Shown: positions 17,055 through 26,808, counted from the first letter of the stretch. The stretch is 64,000 nt of DNA from Chthoniobacteraceae bacterium (GCA_947449735.1 CANFTB010000015.1:22107-86106), one strand, 5' to 3'. The notes: a model not told the origin generated them from the letters alone. Translations and numbers: made by a program.

Positions 17055-20000
17055 ATGTCCGACTCTCCTCCTCCCGCCACGCCTGCGGGAGAACCGTCGG
17101 ATGGCGAGTCTCAAAGAGCGAGCCCCCCTGGGTGGCGAGTCGTTTTGAGGAGGTACAAGTACCGCCTTGTCGCCGGCATCATCCTGCTCCTCGGACTCAT
17201 TTTCCACAGGCCTCTTCTCTTTTCGGCCTTGAGCGCCTCTATCCGGGCTGCAGCGGCAAAAAACGACCTCATTTTTAAGGCAAGCCTCTCAGGAAATCCC
17301 TTTGCAGAGCTGCAGTTGGAAAACGTTATTCTGAAGCCGGCGCATCCCCCCCATCCGAACTTCGAGCTTCTGCGCATTCGTTCCGCCACTGTCGCCTACA
17401 GTCTTTCCTCCCTCCTGAGGCAAGGGCCATCACAATGCATTACGGCCCTGTCGGTGAGTCACACCCGCATTTTGCTCAGGAAACCAGACGTCCCAACGCA
17501 ACCGGACCCGCCAAGCAAAGAGGCCGTCACCGCCCACTCTATACCGATAGCCCCCCCCTCTTCTACGACTCGGGTTTCTAAGGCGCAATCGTTGGAGAAA
17601 GCCCTCCAATCGCTGTTCCACCTTCCCCTCTTCTCTCTGGAGAACATCCAGATTGAAGACCTCGAACTCGAAATCGCGCAACCCGAGGGAGACCTGCAAG
17701 TGCACGGGGGAAAACTCACCGCCCTGCCGGGCAAACCAGGGATTTTGCGCATCGAATCGCTGCAACTTCCGGGAAGCGACGCGCCCGTCTCCCTCGAGGG
17801 AACCACAAGCCTGGAAAACCACACTTTTGCCGTTCGCGACCTCCGGTTGTCAGAAACCCTCGTCCTTCGAGAATGCATTCTGGACGCCTCCGAACGCAGC
17901 AAGGGGAGGGCCTCTGTGTCTTTCTTATTGGATTCCAATCCGGGAGTTTTGAGCGCGCGTCTGGACGCCGACTTCAAAAGAGGACCGTGGAAATGCTCCT
18001 TCCGGGCAGCAGACTTCTCGGCCCCGGCGCTTGCGGCATTTTGCGGCATTGAGGGAGCACTCGTGCCGGACGCAGTGGAAGGGACCGCCCGCCTCGAGGG
18101 CAGGCCGCAGGACCCGCAGAGCTGGCTCGGCGACTTTCAGGCGGGGTGGCGGCAGCCTTTCCGAGGACAAAAAGGGGCGACGGTGCGGGTGCGGGCCTCG
18201 TTGAAAAACGGGGCCGTGGGGCTGCACACAATTGACCTCGACGCTCCCGCGACCCATCTGTCGGGCTCGGGATCGCTCAGGCTGCCGAAGGCGTCTGAGA
18301 CTTGGAAATCCAGCGAGGGAGAGGCGACCCTCTTGCTCCGCTGCTCCGACCTCTCAGAGGTTCCACTCGGTAACCAAACAGGCAGGTCCGCCGGAGAGCT
18401 AGACGGAGAAATCAAAGTCGGCCTCAAGCGGGGCTTGGTTCAAGCGGATTGGAAGGTGGAAGGGCGCCGACTCAAAACAGAGTTTCTTGAGGCATCCACC
18501 GCCACGGCTGAGGCCACGCTTATTTTCCCGCTTGCCGAAAGATTCCAACCCGACAGTTTTGCAGGCAACGCCGCCATTTCGTTCACCCATTCAAAGTTCA
18601 CCAGCCGGCAGTGGAGCGCCGAGATGGCAGAGGCGGCTGCAGCAGTGTCGCTCAATGACGGGCTGTTGCGGTTTTGGAACATCAGGGTTCAGGACGCCCG
18701 AAATGCACTCAATGGGGAGTTCGTCCTTCCCCTAACCGACCTGAAACACCCGGCCGAGCTGAGCCTCCAGCTTCGACTTCAAGACATCGCAACGACCCGG
18801 GCAACGCTGATGGGCGAGCCGTTGGCCGGAGCTTTGTCTGCAGAGTTGAACGGCGGCTTCAAGGACGGACGGGTTGAGGGGGCAGCGCTGGCCTCGGGAA
18901 CGGACCTTAAGTGGGGGGTATTCCAGCTGGGCCAGATTCGCCTCAAAAGTAAAGCAAGCGCGGGACAGTTGAGCGTGGAAGAACTCCACTTGGCATGGAG
19001 TCCTCAGGAAGGCCTGCAGACCGCCGGCACCGCCGAGCTCCATCCACCTTACGCTTACAGTCTAAATGGCGAGGCTCGGATTCCAAAATTAGACCGCCTG
19101 GCACCTCTCCTAAAACAACTGGGAGTGAGTCACGCCGTTGATGGCGCGATCGAAGGCAGTTGGTCCGGTCAGGGGAAGCTTGAAGACCTTTCGGGCACGG
19201 GAGAATGGAAGCTCAAAGCCAGCCGCCTTCATTGGGACAACCTGCGGGTCACCTCTCTGGAGTGCAGCGGACGTTACCGCCCGGGCTTGCTGGAGACAGA
19301 CCGGCTGCAAGTCGCCACACCCGAGACACAGCTGACAGCCCGCGTCGAGTGGACCGAGAAGGGACTGCGCATTGAGGACTTGTCGCTCAGGCAATGGAAC
19401 ACCCCAACCCTGACCGGGTACCTGATGCTGCCGCTGGTCCACGGCGCCCAGGGCACGCGCTGGCTCCGGGATGGGAGGATTGCCGGCCAGCTGAAGGCGG
19501 AGAAGCTGGACCTCGCCAACCTATTCACCGGAGCAGGAAAGCCCCCTTCCCTGATTGGCTCGCTTCAATTTTCACTCGCATTATCCGGAACGGCAGACGC
19601 GCCTTCCGCAGCATTTAATCTGAAAGGGAAGGGATTGCGTCTGGCCGCCACCCCAAAACTGGGCGCCTCGGACCTTGAACTCAAGGGGGGGTACGCCGAC
19701 GGGATCCTAGCCGCAGAAGGCTCGCTCGCCTCGCCCTTTGAAGCCCCAGTTTTGGCGGACGCAAAGATATCGATTACCATTCCCGAGCTTTTTTCATCGA
19801 AACTCGCACTGGGCGATCTTCCCATCGAAGGGCATATCAGAACCACCGGAGCCAGCCTCAAGCCGCTAGGGAACCTGTGGAGCGGAATCCGACAAATTTC
19901 CGGAAAAGCGACGGTGAATGCCAGTCTTCAGGGAACCTTCAACACCCCCCAGTGGAGGGGAAAGCTCAGCGCGGAATGCCCGGTTATCCACTTTTCCAGT

Positions 20001-21059
20001 GACCGCGCTCCGGCGATCGGAGACCTGCACGCGGTGCTGGACTTTGACGGCAAGCAGCTGAAGGTCCAAAAGCTTCAAGCCGAACTTGGCGGCGGCAGCC
20101 TGAGCATTGACGGGACGGCTTCGTTTCTGGATAAGGGCGATCCCACCTTGAATTTCAGCGCCAGGGCACGCGAAGTCTTGGTGGTGCGCAACACGCAGCT
20201 CGCACTTCGCCTGAATGGCAACCTCGCATTGAAGGGGACATGGAAGCAGGCGGTGATCAGCGGCAGCGCCAAGGCGGTCAAAAGCAGGTTTCAGCAAGAT
20301 ATAGAAATACTCCCCGTAGCAGCCCTTCGGGGCGGGGGGCAGCAGGAAAGACGCGCCCCCGGTAAACCCTGGTTTCGGTTTACATCCGCACCTTTTTCCA
20401 ACTGGAAGTTCAACGTCGCCCTCGCCACCACGCCGGAGGATCCGATTCAGGTCAGAGGCAACCGGCTGAGAGGGACCGGCGAGGCCGAACTCCAATTAGA
20501 AGGCACAGGGGCCGAGCCAACCCTGCACGGCGCCTACCGCACCTATGACCTGATCGCCTCACTACCGTTTGCGAGGCTTGAGATCTCCAGGGGCCGGATT
20601 TGGTACACCCGCGACCAGCCCTTTGTCCCCCAACTTGATTTCAGCGCCGAAACCGAGGTGCGCAACCACCGGATCCGCCTCTACCTTTCAGGGCCCTCGG
20701 ACGCGCCACGCATCTCCACCTCGAGCGAACCCCCTCTCGGGGAGACGGAATTGCTGACTCTCCTGACAACCGGAGCGCTGCAGGGGGACTCGAGTGAGAA
20801 CTCGCAGGCGATGGCAAACCGGGCCGCGACCCTGCTTTTCCAGGAATTTTCCGACAAGATGCTCTCCCCCTCGGGAGGCAAAGAGCGTTTTTCGGCCCTC
20901 CGCCGCTTTAATCTCGATGTCGGAGCGGTCAACGGACGCACGGGCCATCAGGAGTCCCGCTTGACCTACCGCCTGAATGAGAATTTTTTTATGATCGGAG
21001 AACTGGGCGCCGATGGTGACTTTGCCGGGCGCATCAGATATGTGCTCCGTTTTCCCTGA
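17055..21059 (+). CDS. TamB-like translocation and assembly module protein (DUF490)
   Basis: 1334 residues. The ATG at 17055 was chosen over an in-frame start 20 codons earlier. A Pro/Ser-rich N-terminus leads to one transmembrane helix (about residues 33-60). A very long periplasmic body of repeated short beta strands follows, typical of TamB/AsmA proteins. The C-terminal about 250 residues match the DUF490 domain: LARLEISRGRIWYTRDQ-like strands, PPLGETELLTLLTTGAL and a final RYVLRFP. TamB-like proteins span the envelope and are implicated in lipid transfer and outer-membrane assembly. The stop is 2 nt before the ATG of an Omp85 gene, the classic TamA/TamB pairing, in which TamB is usually downstream; here the order is reversed. 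Confidence 0.88.
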   Translation: MSDSPPPATPAGEPSDGESQRASPPGWRVVLRRYKYRLVAGIILLLGLIFHRPLLFSALSASIRAAAAKNDLIFKASLSGNPFAELQLENVILKPAHPPHPNFELLRIRSATVAYSLSSLLRQGPSQCITALSVSHTRILLRKPDVPTQPDPPSKEAVTAHSIPIAPPSSTTRVSKAQSLEKALQSLFHLPLFSLENIQIEDLELEIAQPEGDLQVHGGKLTALPGKPGILRIESLQLPGSDAPVSLEGTTSLENHTFAVRDLRLSETLVLRECILDASERSKGRASVSFLLDSNPGVLSARLDADFKRGPWKCSFRAADFSAPALAAFCGIEGALVPDAVEGTARLEGRPQDPQSWLGDFQAGWRQPFRGQKGATVRVRASLKNGAVGLHTIDLDAPATHLSGSGSLRLPKASETWKSSEGEATLLLRCSDLSEVPLGNQTGRSAGELDGEIKVGLKRGLVQADWKVEGRRLKTEFLEASTATAEATLIFPLAERFQPDSFAGNAAISFTHSKFTSRQWSAEMAEAAAAVSLNDGLLRFWNIRVQDARNALNGEFVLPLTDLKHPAELSLQLRLQDIATTRATLMGEPLAGALSAELNGGFKDGRVEGAALASGTDLKWGVFQLGQIRLKSKASAGQLSVEELHLAWSPQEGLQTAGTAELHPPYAYSLNGEARIPKLDRLAPLLKQLGVSHAVDGAIEGSWSGQGKLEDLSGTGEWKLKASRLHWDNLRVTSLECSGRYRPGLLETDRLQVATPETQLTARVEWTEKGLRIEDLSLRQWNTPTLTGYLMLPLVHGAQGTRWLRDGRIAGQLKAEKLDLANLFTGAGKPPSLIGSLQFSLALSGTADAPSAAFNLKGKGLRLAATPKLGASDLELKGGYADGILAAEGSLASPFEAPVLADAKISITIPELFSSKLALGDLPIEGHIRTTGASLKPLGNLWSGIRQISGKATVNASLQGTFNTPQWRGKLSAECPVIHFSSDRAPAIGDLHAVLDFDGKQLKVQKLQAELGGGSLSIDGTASFLDKGDPTLNFSARAREVLVVRNTQLALRLNGNLALKGTWKQAVISGSAKAVKSRFQQDIEILPVAALRGGGQQERRAPGKPWFRFTSAPFSNWKFNVALATTPEDPIQVRGNRLRGTGEAELQLEGTGAEPTLHGAYRTYDLIASLPFARLEISRGRIWYTRDQPFVPQLDFSAETEVRNHRIRLYLSGPSDAPRISTSSEPPLGETELLTLLTTGALQGDSSENSQAMANRAATLLFQEFSDKMLSPSGGKERFSALRRFNLDVGAVNGRTGHQESRLTYRLNENFFMIGELGADGDFAGRIRYVLRFP

Positions 21060-21061
21060 AC

Positions 21062-23143
21062 ATGCGCCATGCCCGAGCCAAGCATCCTGCGGTTGCCCTC
21101 CTTGTCCTGGGTGGACTCGCAGTGTGGACGTCTGGGCCCGTATTGAACGCCACTTGGTGGAACCCCTGGAAAGAAAAGACTCCGGAGCAGGGACCGCTCC
21201 AGCGGGGCGAGCACGTCAAAGTTCGCTTTGAGGGAGCCGATGCCCTTTCCGAACGCAAACTCAGAGGCGCCATCGACGAGCAATTGTCGCGCATCCGATC
21301 GGAAGGGCTTTCCCGTCCGAACGCCGATGATGCAGCCTACTACACTGCGGTGTTCTATCATCAGAATGGCTTCGCCAACGCGGAAGTGGAATGGAAACTC
21401 TCCCCTAATTTGCTCGTGCTCAAGATCCGAGAGGGGAAGCTGATTGAGTTGGGATCCACCACCCTGAGCGGCAACTCGTCCCTTTCCTCGGCACGCCTGC
21501 TCTCCCTGCTCACGAGCGTGACCTCCACCCGCCTGCAGTTGCCAGAATCCCAGATTCCCTTTGTTGAAGACGAACTCCAGATGGGAGCCAATCGCATCAA
21601 GGAGCTGTATGTTTCCGAGGGCTTTTTGGATGCGAACTTGGACCCGCTAGAATTCGAGCAAGCCGCCGACACCTCCAAAGCGAATGCAACCCTCGTCATT
21701 CACGAGGGAAAACAGTACCAGTTCGGATCCCTCCGTTTCCGAGGAGACCTGGTGTACGGAGAGGCGAAGCTTCGCACGGCGCTCCAGTCACTGCTGGAGC
21801 ACCCCTACTCCTCCGCGAGATGCTTGGCCCTTCAGAACCTGATCGAAAAGCTTTACACGGAAAAAGGCCATTTCGACGCGCAAGTGGAAGTCACGGCGGA
21901 TCCGTCTACAGCCAATGCGGACGCCCAGATTCCGGTGTTTATTTCCGTTCAAGCGGGTCCCGTCTACAAGTTTGACGGAGTGGATTCCCACGGAACGGTT
22001 CGGCTGCGCGGAGACTGGTTTGAAAAACGCCTGGCCGCATTGAAGGGCCAGACTTATTCCCCAAGTCTTCTCGAGCGAAAACAGCAGGACCTTCTGTCCA
22101 CCGGCCTTTTTCAATCGCTCGAGATCACTCCGGTTCCCAAACCCGACGGGAATTTGAGCCTGAGAGTTGATGCTCAGGAGGCGCCCGCGAGGCAGGTGGG
22201 GCTTTCTCTGGGATACGGAACCTACGAGGGAGCGATGGCCGGCGTCCGCCTCTCGACCCTGAACCTTGCGGGACGCGGCCTGCCGGCCAGCGTCGAGATC
22301 AATGCCTCGCAACGTGCGCTCGCGCTTGAGACGTCCCTCTCGAACCCCTGGCTGTTTGAAACCCGCACTGAATTCCTGACCCGCGCTTTCATTCGCCAGC
22401 GCATCGAACTCGGCTACGACAAACGCGAAGTCGGCGGACGCGTGGAGCTTTCCCGCCGCATTCTGCCCCCCCTGCGGGTTGCGACCTTCGGCCAGTTGCG
22501 CACGGTTGAAATCACCTCTGCCGACATCCCCTCGGGGGAGATTGGACCCGCGTCGTACCAAATCGGTTCGATTGGAGTCTCACTTTCTTGGGACAAGCGT
22601 GACAGCGTCCTGAATCCCAGCAGGGGCTGGATCGCCAGTATTCTGACGGACACCAACACCCTGGACAACGGCGCCACTTTCGGACGCACCTCGGGACGCC
22701 TGGCCTGGCACTATCCGATGCCGGGCGATATACGCTTTGCCACGAGTGCCCGCTTCGGCGTCATCACCTTCAAGGACACCATCCCCATTGATGAGCGCTA
22801 CTTTCTCGGGGGAGCCAACACGGTGAGGAGTTTTAAAGAAAAAGAAATGGGAGCTCCAGGGAACAACGCCTATCCCACGGGAGGTTCGGGTTACAGCCTT
22901 CTCAATGCTGAAACAGACTTTCCTCTTCTAAAAAAACTCCGGGGCGCCCTCTTTTTTGACACCGGAAGTCTCTCCACTTTTGGAAGCCAGATTCCCACCA
23001 CCAACTTTCGCAGCGCCGTGGGACTCGGCGTTCGCTACGAACTTCCCGTGGGCCCGGTGCGGCTCGACGTGGGGGTCAACCCGAACCGGCGCACCGAGGA
23101 ACAATGGGGAGCCGTGCACCTTTCGTTCGGGATGGCCTTTTAG
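21062..23143 (+). CDS. Omp85-family outer-membrane protein (TamA/BamA-like)
   Basis: 693 residues. The N-terminal signal or anchor (about 8-28) is followed by several POTRA-type repeats to about residue 350, and a 16-strand barrel domain covers about 370-693. The barrel shows the Omp85 signature: WDKRDSVLNPSRGW, YFLGGANTVRSFKEKEMG and a terminal HLSFGMAF ending in Phe, as required for insertion by BamA. The VRSF is the conserved VRGF-like loop motif (R kept). Omp85 proteins insert or translocate outer-membrane proteins; TamA acts with TamB. It is encoded 2 nt after the TamB-like gene, so the pair is very likely one operon. Confidence 0.92.
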   Translation: MRHARAKHPAVALLVLGGLAVWTSGPVLNATWWNPWKEKTPEQGPLQRGEHVKVRFEGADALSERKLRGAIDEQLSRIRSEGLSRPNADDAAYYTAVFYHQNGFANAEVEWKLSPNLLVLKIREGKLIELGSTTLSGNSSLSSARLLSLLTSVTSTRLQLPESQIPFVEDELQMGANRIKELYVSEGFLDANLDPLEFEQAADTSKANATLVIHEGKQYQFGSLRFRGDLVYGEAKLRTALQSLLEHPYSSARCLALQNLIEKLYTEKGHFDAQVEVTADPSTANADAQIPVFISVQAGPVYKFDGVDSHGTVRLRGDWFEKRLAALKGQTYSPSLLERKQQDLLSTGLFQSLEITPVPKPDGNLSLRVDAQEAPARQVGLSLGYGTYEGAMAGVRLSTLNLAGRGLPASVEINASQRALALETSLSNPWLFETRTEFLTRAFIRQRIELGYDKREVGGRVELSRRILPPLRVATFGQLRTVEITSADIPSGEIGPASYQIGSIGVSLSWDKRDSVLNPSRGWIASILTDTNTLDNGATFGRTSGRLAWHYPMPGDIRFATSARFGVITFKDTIPIDERYFLGGANTVRSFKEKEMGAPGNNAYPTGGSGYSLLNAETDFPLLKKLRGALFFDTGSLSTFGSQIPTTNFRSAVGLGVRYELPVGPVRLDVGVNPNRRTEEQWGAVHLSFGMAF

Positions 23144-23168
23144 AACGCTCGGCGGCGAAACGCTGAAA

Positions 23169-24155
23169 TCACTGTTTGTCCCCGTCAACAATGCGCCCGC
23201 CTTCCGTTCGCAACCGGTAGAAAGGCAGCCCGTCACCCTTCTTGAGTTCACGATAGAGATGAGGCGCATCCCTTTTCTGGAGTGTCCAGTCGGCCACGCC
23301 TTCCGCATTGCAAGCCAACACCTTCAAGTGTCCCTTGAACTCCCGGGACCGTCCCAGCACGCGAGTCATCCCCTCTCCCCGGCTCGCAGAGGGGACCCTC
23401 TCCATGACCAAAAAACTGTAAGGCAGCGTGCTCAGATCCACTCCCACCTTTTGCGACAATTCGCGCCATGCCTGATCTTGATGCACGAATGAGGGCACCC
23501 GGGCAAAATGATGGCACCAGTGGCGCTCGTTCTCCGGGCGCATCAACGGACAGCCGCCGGAGTGTGCGCACGGAGCAACCGCCCGCCACCCGGCCGACAC
23601 CATCGGCTCGCGCACGGCGGACACCAAGCGCCGTGCGTTCTCGTGCGTCGCAGATTCCACCCAGACCACCGCCGCCGCCTTGCGCAACCGCGTGAGGACG
23701 CCCTTCACACTGGCGTCGCTCAACTCGCTGAGCACATGGCTGAGCAGGACCACGGCATCCTCACAGTCCACCGCCTCGGGCTCCGCCTGCCTTACCCCCA
23801 TCGCCGCAAACTCCTCGCGCATCCGAGCCATTGCAAAGCCACGTGCCATGGCGGAGCGATCTGAAAACGCCACCGTGTCAAACGCTCCAACCCAATGAGC
23901 CGCAACCCGGCGGGACGCAATTCCAGTTCCGCACCCCCAGTCCACCAACTTCCGGGAAGGCGGCATCCAGCCCCGCCCCTCCAGTTCTCCAAGCACAGCG
24001 TCCCATTTCCATCCAATCCGCTGGGCAAAGGTTCGCTCATACAAATCCAGGTCCTCCGGCCCCCTCCAGTAGTCCCGGGCACCCGCAGTCCCGCTCAAGA
24101 AACCCTGCCGAAGACGCACCAGCTCTTTCATCTGCGCTACGCTCCAGGCACTCAT
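23169..24155 (-). CDS. Rsm22/METTL17-like small-subunit ribosomal methyltransferase family protein
   Basis: 328 residues. A Rossmann methyltransferase core is visible (LVDWGCGTGIASRRV near residues 65-80), then a Cys-rich block: CAHSGGCPL and RHWCHHFARVP in the second half, and a last Cys in LKVLACNAEG. This four-Cys arrangement is that of the Rsm22 family, which in mitochondrial members holds an iron-sulfur cluster and assists small-subunit assembly. The ATG at 24155 overlaps the stop of the upstream methyltransferase gene (ATGA), which decides the start and implies translational coupling. It lies convergent with the Omp85 gene. Whether it methylates anything is unproven. Confidence 0.8.
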   Translation of the reverse strand: MSAWSVAQMKELVRLRQGFLSGTAGARDYWRGPEDLDLYERTFAQRIGWKWDAVLGELEGRGWMPPSRKLVDWGCGTGIASRRVAAHWVGAFDTVAFSDRSAMARGFAMARMREEFAAMGVRQAEPEAVDCEDAVVLLSHVLSELSDASVKGVLTRLRKAAAVVWVESATHENARRLVSAVREPMVSAGWRAVAPCAHSGGCPLMRPENERHWCHHFARVPSFVHQDQAWRELSQKVGVDLSTLPYSFLVMERVPSASRGEGMTRVLGRSREFKGHLKVLACNAEGVADWTLQKRDAPHLYRELKKGDGLPFYRLRTEGGRIVDGDKQ

Positions 24156-25360
24156 CTCGGAACCTCCCCTAGCAAAACTGCAAGACGCTGCGTCTCCAGT
24201 CCGAAGGCCTCCCACGCCTCCCTGAATTCGCCCTTGAGTAATTCAGGACGGCGTCCGCCCTCACGCCGGAGCACCCCGGCGAGCATCAGGTTTTTTCCCG
24301 AATGCTCCGGTTCAACAAATTCAAACACCCGGGAGTCATAACCGTACATTTCCAGCAACCGGGCACGGAGCGCGTCCGTGAGAATTTCGGCCTGCCGCTC
24401 CAGCAGGATACCGTGCCCCGCGACCACCGCGAGTTGCGAGGGCAAGCGGATCTGGGGCCGCAGCTCCTGATGGCAGCAGGGGGAGGTGACGATGAGGCCC
24501 GCACCGTCCCGTATGCCCTGAAACAAGGCATCGTCTGTCGCGGTGTTGCAGGCGTGCAGGGCGACCAACACATCCAAGCGCTCCTCAGGCTTCCAGTCGT
24601 CAATTCGCCCCTGAACAAAACGCAACCCGTCCATACCAAGTTCCGCCGCCAGCCTGTTTCCGGATTCGACCAGTTCGGAACGCAGCTCCACACCGGTCAC
24701 GCGGGCCTCCCACCCCCTTTTTTGAAGGGCGTAAGCCAAGGCAAATGTCAGGTAGCCCTTTCCCGCCCCCATGTCAGCGACTTGAATGGGACCGCTGTTC
24801 GGCCGGCCCCAATCGTCCAGCAGATGTCCGAGAATTTCGACAAACCGCACCACCTGCCGCAATTTTCCTGCCATGCCCGGCCGGGGTTGCCCTCCAGGAG
24901 CGGTCACTCCCAGCTTTTGCATGAACGGCTCGGCCGCCAAACCCTCCCTCAGGGGATTACGCCTGTCATGCGAGCGCTCCGGAGCCTGAGTAAACGCAGG
25001 ACGGGAGACTTTGACGCGCACAACACCCGAGCGCTCCCGCCGAAACTGAAAATCACCTCCGGTGGTGAACAAATGCGCTTTTGTAAACACCTTTGCGAAG
25101 GCTTCTCCCAGCAACCGCGCGCCATCGCGCGAGGCATGGTTGCGGGTGACCTCCCGGTTTGAGTAACACTCGACCAGGGACAACATCCGCCCTTCCTTCA
25201 AATCAACGGCGCGTGCCTTGAGATTGCGGAGCCCATCCCCGGGACGGACGTCCTCTTGAGACTCGGGCGAGCTCAGGGTGAGTTTGACAAATGCAGACGC
25301 ATCCCAAGCGTCTAAGAGCCTCGCTACAAAAAGCGATGGGGAATCAGGGGTTTCAGGCAC
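24152..25360 (-). CDS. SAM-dependent methyltransferase of the Methyltransf_32 type
   Basis: 402 residues. The N-terminal about 150 residues are a basic, RNA-binding-like region. Residues about 185-330 form a SAM methyltransferase: VADMGAGKGYLTFALAYALQ (motif I), VTGVELRSELVESG (motif II) and VALHACNTATDDALFQGI. It ends with the diagnostic SPCCHQELRPQI. The CCHQ motif is characteristic of the family that includes METTL25 and GSTCD-like proteins; the substrate is unknown. It is the first gene of a two-gene minus-strand unit with the Rsm22-like protein, overlapping it by 4 nt. The pairing suggests a joint role in RNA or ribosome modification (inference). Confidence 0.82.
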   Translation of the reverse strand: MPETPDSPSLFVARLLDAWDASAFVKLTLSSPESQEDVRPGDGLRNLKARAVDLKEGRMLSLVECYSNREVTRNHASRDGARLLGEAFAKVFTKAHLFTTGGDFQFRRERSGVVRVKVSRPAFTQAPERSHDRRNPLREGLAAEPFMQKLGVTAPGGQPRPGMAGKLRQVVRFVEILGHLLDDWGRPNSGPIQVADMGAGKGYLTFALAYALQKRGWEARVTGVELRSELVESGNRLAAELGMDGLRFVQGRIDDWKPEERLDVLVALHACNTATDDALFQGIRDGAGLIVTSPCCHQELRPQIRLPSQLAVVAGHGILLERQAEILTDALRARLLEMYGYDSRVFEFVEPEHSGKNLMLAGVLRREGGRRPELLKGEFREAWEAFGLETQRLAVLLGEVPR

Positions 25361-25436
25361 GGGAGGACGCTACCCCAGACTTTTAAGTACGGCCAGACGA
25401 GGTTCACTCAAAACCCAAGCCCCCCGCCCCGGCAAA

Positions 25437-25675
25437 CTACCTCTTTCCGGAACCATTGCAGGCGGCACATTTGCCAAACATCTTTCCCTCACAAAAGGCG
25501 CACTTCAGTCAGTTGTTCTTGCCGGCCCCTTGCAAAAGGAACAGGTAAAGTTGGAGGTGCAGAAACCCCTGCAAGCCCCGCATTCTTTTGCAAATGACGG
25601 AAAAAATGCTAAGTTCTGAACGAGACAAAAGCCCAACAAAGCGATCAAAACTGGCGGCAGTTTGCACTGAAACAT
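25437..25675 (-). pseudogene. Small secreted protein with four CxxCxG (DnaJ-type zinc) motifs, split by a frameshift
   Basis: Reading the minus strand from the ATG at 25675 gives 56 residues: a signal-peptide-like start (LPPVLIALLGFCLVQNLAFF, cleavage near residue 29) and then CGACRG and CSFCKG, ending at TGA 25507-25505. The adjacent frame, beginning at CTG 25508, continues with CAFCEG and CAACNGSG and stops at TAG 25439-25437. Together this makes four CxxCxG repeats 11-14 residues apart, the spacing of a DnaJ-type zinc-binding cluster. A gain or loss of one base (net -1 frame) between motifs two and three would unite them. Interpretations: frameshifted pseudogene, sequencing error, or unusual recoding. 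It lies between the divergent methyltransferase and DUF4870 genes. Confidence 0.55.
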
Positions 25676-25719
25676 ACCCCGCCCGCCTTGCCGCCTTACC
25701 TCTTAATCCCCGCGCTCCC

Positions 25720-26106
25720 ATGTCGCTCATGATCCCACCGGCAGAACCCGAAGAAAAACAAGCGCGCACCTGGGGGATGCTCTGCCATCTCGCCGGACTC
25801 GCCGGATGTTTCGCCCCATGGATCGCCCATGTGGCGGGCCCCCTCATCGTCTGGTTGCTCAAACGCAACGACTCCGCCTACATCGACACCGAAGGCAAGG
25901 AGTCCCTCAATTTCCAGCTCTCACTCGCCCTGTACTCCATTGTCGGGTCCATTCTGCTTGCGCTGACGATCGTTGGCCTCTTTCTGATCCCCTTCTTCCT
26001 CTGGACCCTTTACGTCCTGAACGTAATTTGCGTGATCTTTGCCGCGATTCAAAGCAGCGGCGGGCAACCGTTCCGATACCCTCTGATCATTCGCTTTTTG
26101 AAATAA
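25720..26106 (+). CDS. DUF4870 (Tic20-like) membrane protein
   Basis: 128 residues. The ATG at 25720 was chosen because the family begins shortly before RTWGMLCHLAGLAG. The features are a first helix at about 20-45 (MLCHLAGLAGCFAPWIAHVAGP), the conserved WLLKRNDSAYIDTEGKESLNFQ, and two further helices at about 68-115. DUF4870 proteins are small integral membrane proteins of unknown function. A longer frame from 25588 exists but overlaps the frameshifted small gene on the opposite strand and adds no conserved sequence. Confidence 0.8.
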   Translation: MSLMIPPAEPEEKQARTWGMLCHLAGLAGCFAPWIAHVAGPLIVWLLKRNDSAYIDTEGKESLNFQLSLALYSIVGSILLALTIVGLFLIPFFLWTLYVLNVICVIFAAIQSSGGQPFRYPLIIRFLK

Positions 26107-26229
26107 CAACACCCGTCACTGGGGCAGGCCTTCTTCACGTTGCCAAGAGCCGCCCCGGAGAAGATACTCCGGCCCCTGCCGCAACGCCCCCCGGAATTCC
26201 GCTTCGAGAACCCATCACCCGCCCCGCAC

Positions 26230-26736
26230 ATGAAACGCTCAATATTAGCCTTGGCCCTGCTGCTCGCGGCGAGTCCACTCCACGCGGCGGAACCCTCGGA
26301 CAGGTCTCTTGAAAAACTTTTTGACCTGTCTGAAGTCAAAAAGCTCAGCGAAGCCTCCATTAACCAGGTAAACCTGATGATCAACACGATGGTCGCGGAG
26401 GCCATCGCTAAGAAGAAGCCATCGCCGGAGCAGCAAAAGGAGTACGAAAAACTCCTGCCAGGGTTCAGCAAAAGACTGCAGGTCATTGTGAAGGAGGAGA
26501 TGAGCTGGCAGAAAATGAAGGCCGCCTACCTGACAATCTATCGCCAGAACTTTTCCCAGGAGGAGGTCGACAGCCTGATCGCCTTTTATCAGAGCCCGAC
26601 AGGCAAGATGTTCCTCAAAAAGATGCCGATGGTGACCCAGGACTCCATGCGCGCAACGGTCGAGTTGATGGAGCCGATTTCAGCCCGCATCAAGGAATCC
26701 TCCGCGGAGCTTGAGAAGGCAATCCGGTTGAAGTGA
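26230..26736 (+). CDS. DUF2059 periplasmic protein
   Basis: 168 residues. The signal peptide is MKRSILALALLLAASPLHAA (cleavage near residue 20), which decides the ATG at 26230 over an earlier in-frame start. The mature helical part carries the DUF2059 signature: YLTIYRQNFSQEEVDSLIAF followed by YQSPTGKMFLKKMP and a terminal helix. DUF2059 proteins are exported and of unknown function. It follows DUF4870 by 123 nt and converges with the GYF_2 gene. Confidence 0.8.
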   Translation: MKRSILALALLLAASPLHAAEPSDRSLEKLFDLSEVKKLSEASINQVNLMINTMVAEAIAKKKPSPEQQKEYEKLLPGFSKRLQVIVKEEMSWQKMKAAYLTIYRQNFSQEEVDSLIAFYQSPTGKMFLKKMPMVTQDSMRATVELMEPISARIKESSAELEKAIRLK

Positions 26737-26808
26737 GACGCTGTGACGTTTTAAACGCTTTGGCTGCGGGGCCTCGGCGTGCCGCTGAAGTGCGGCCATA
26801 GGACCGCT

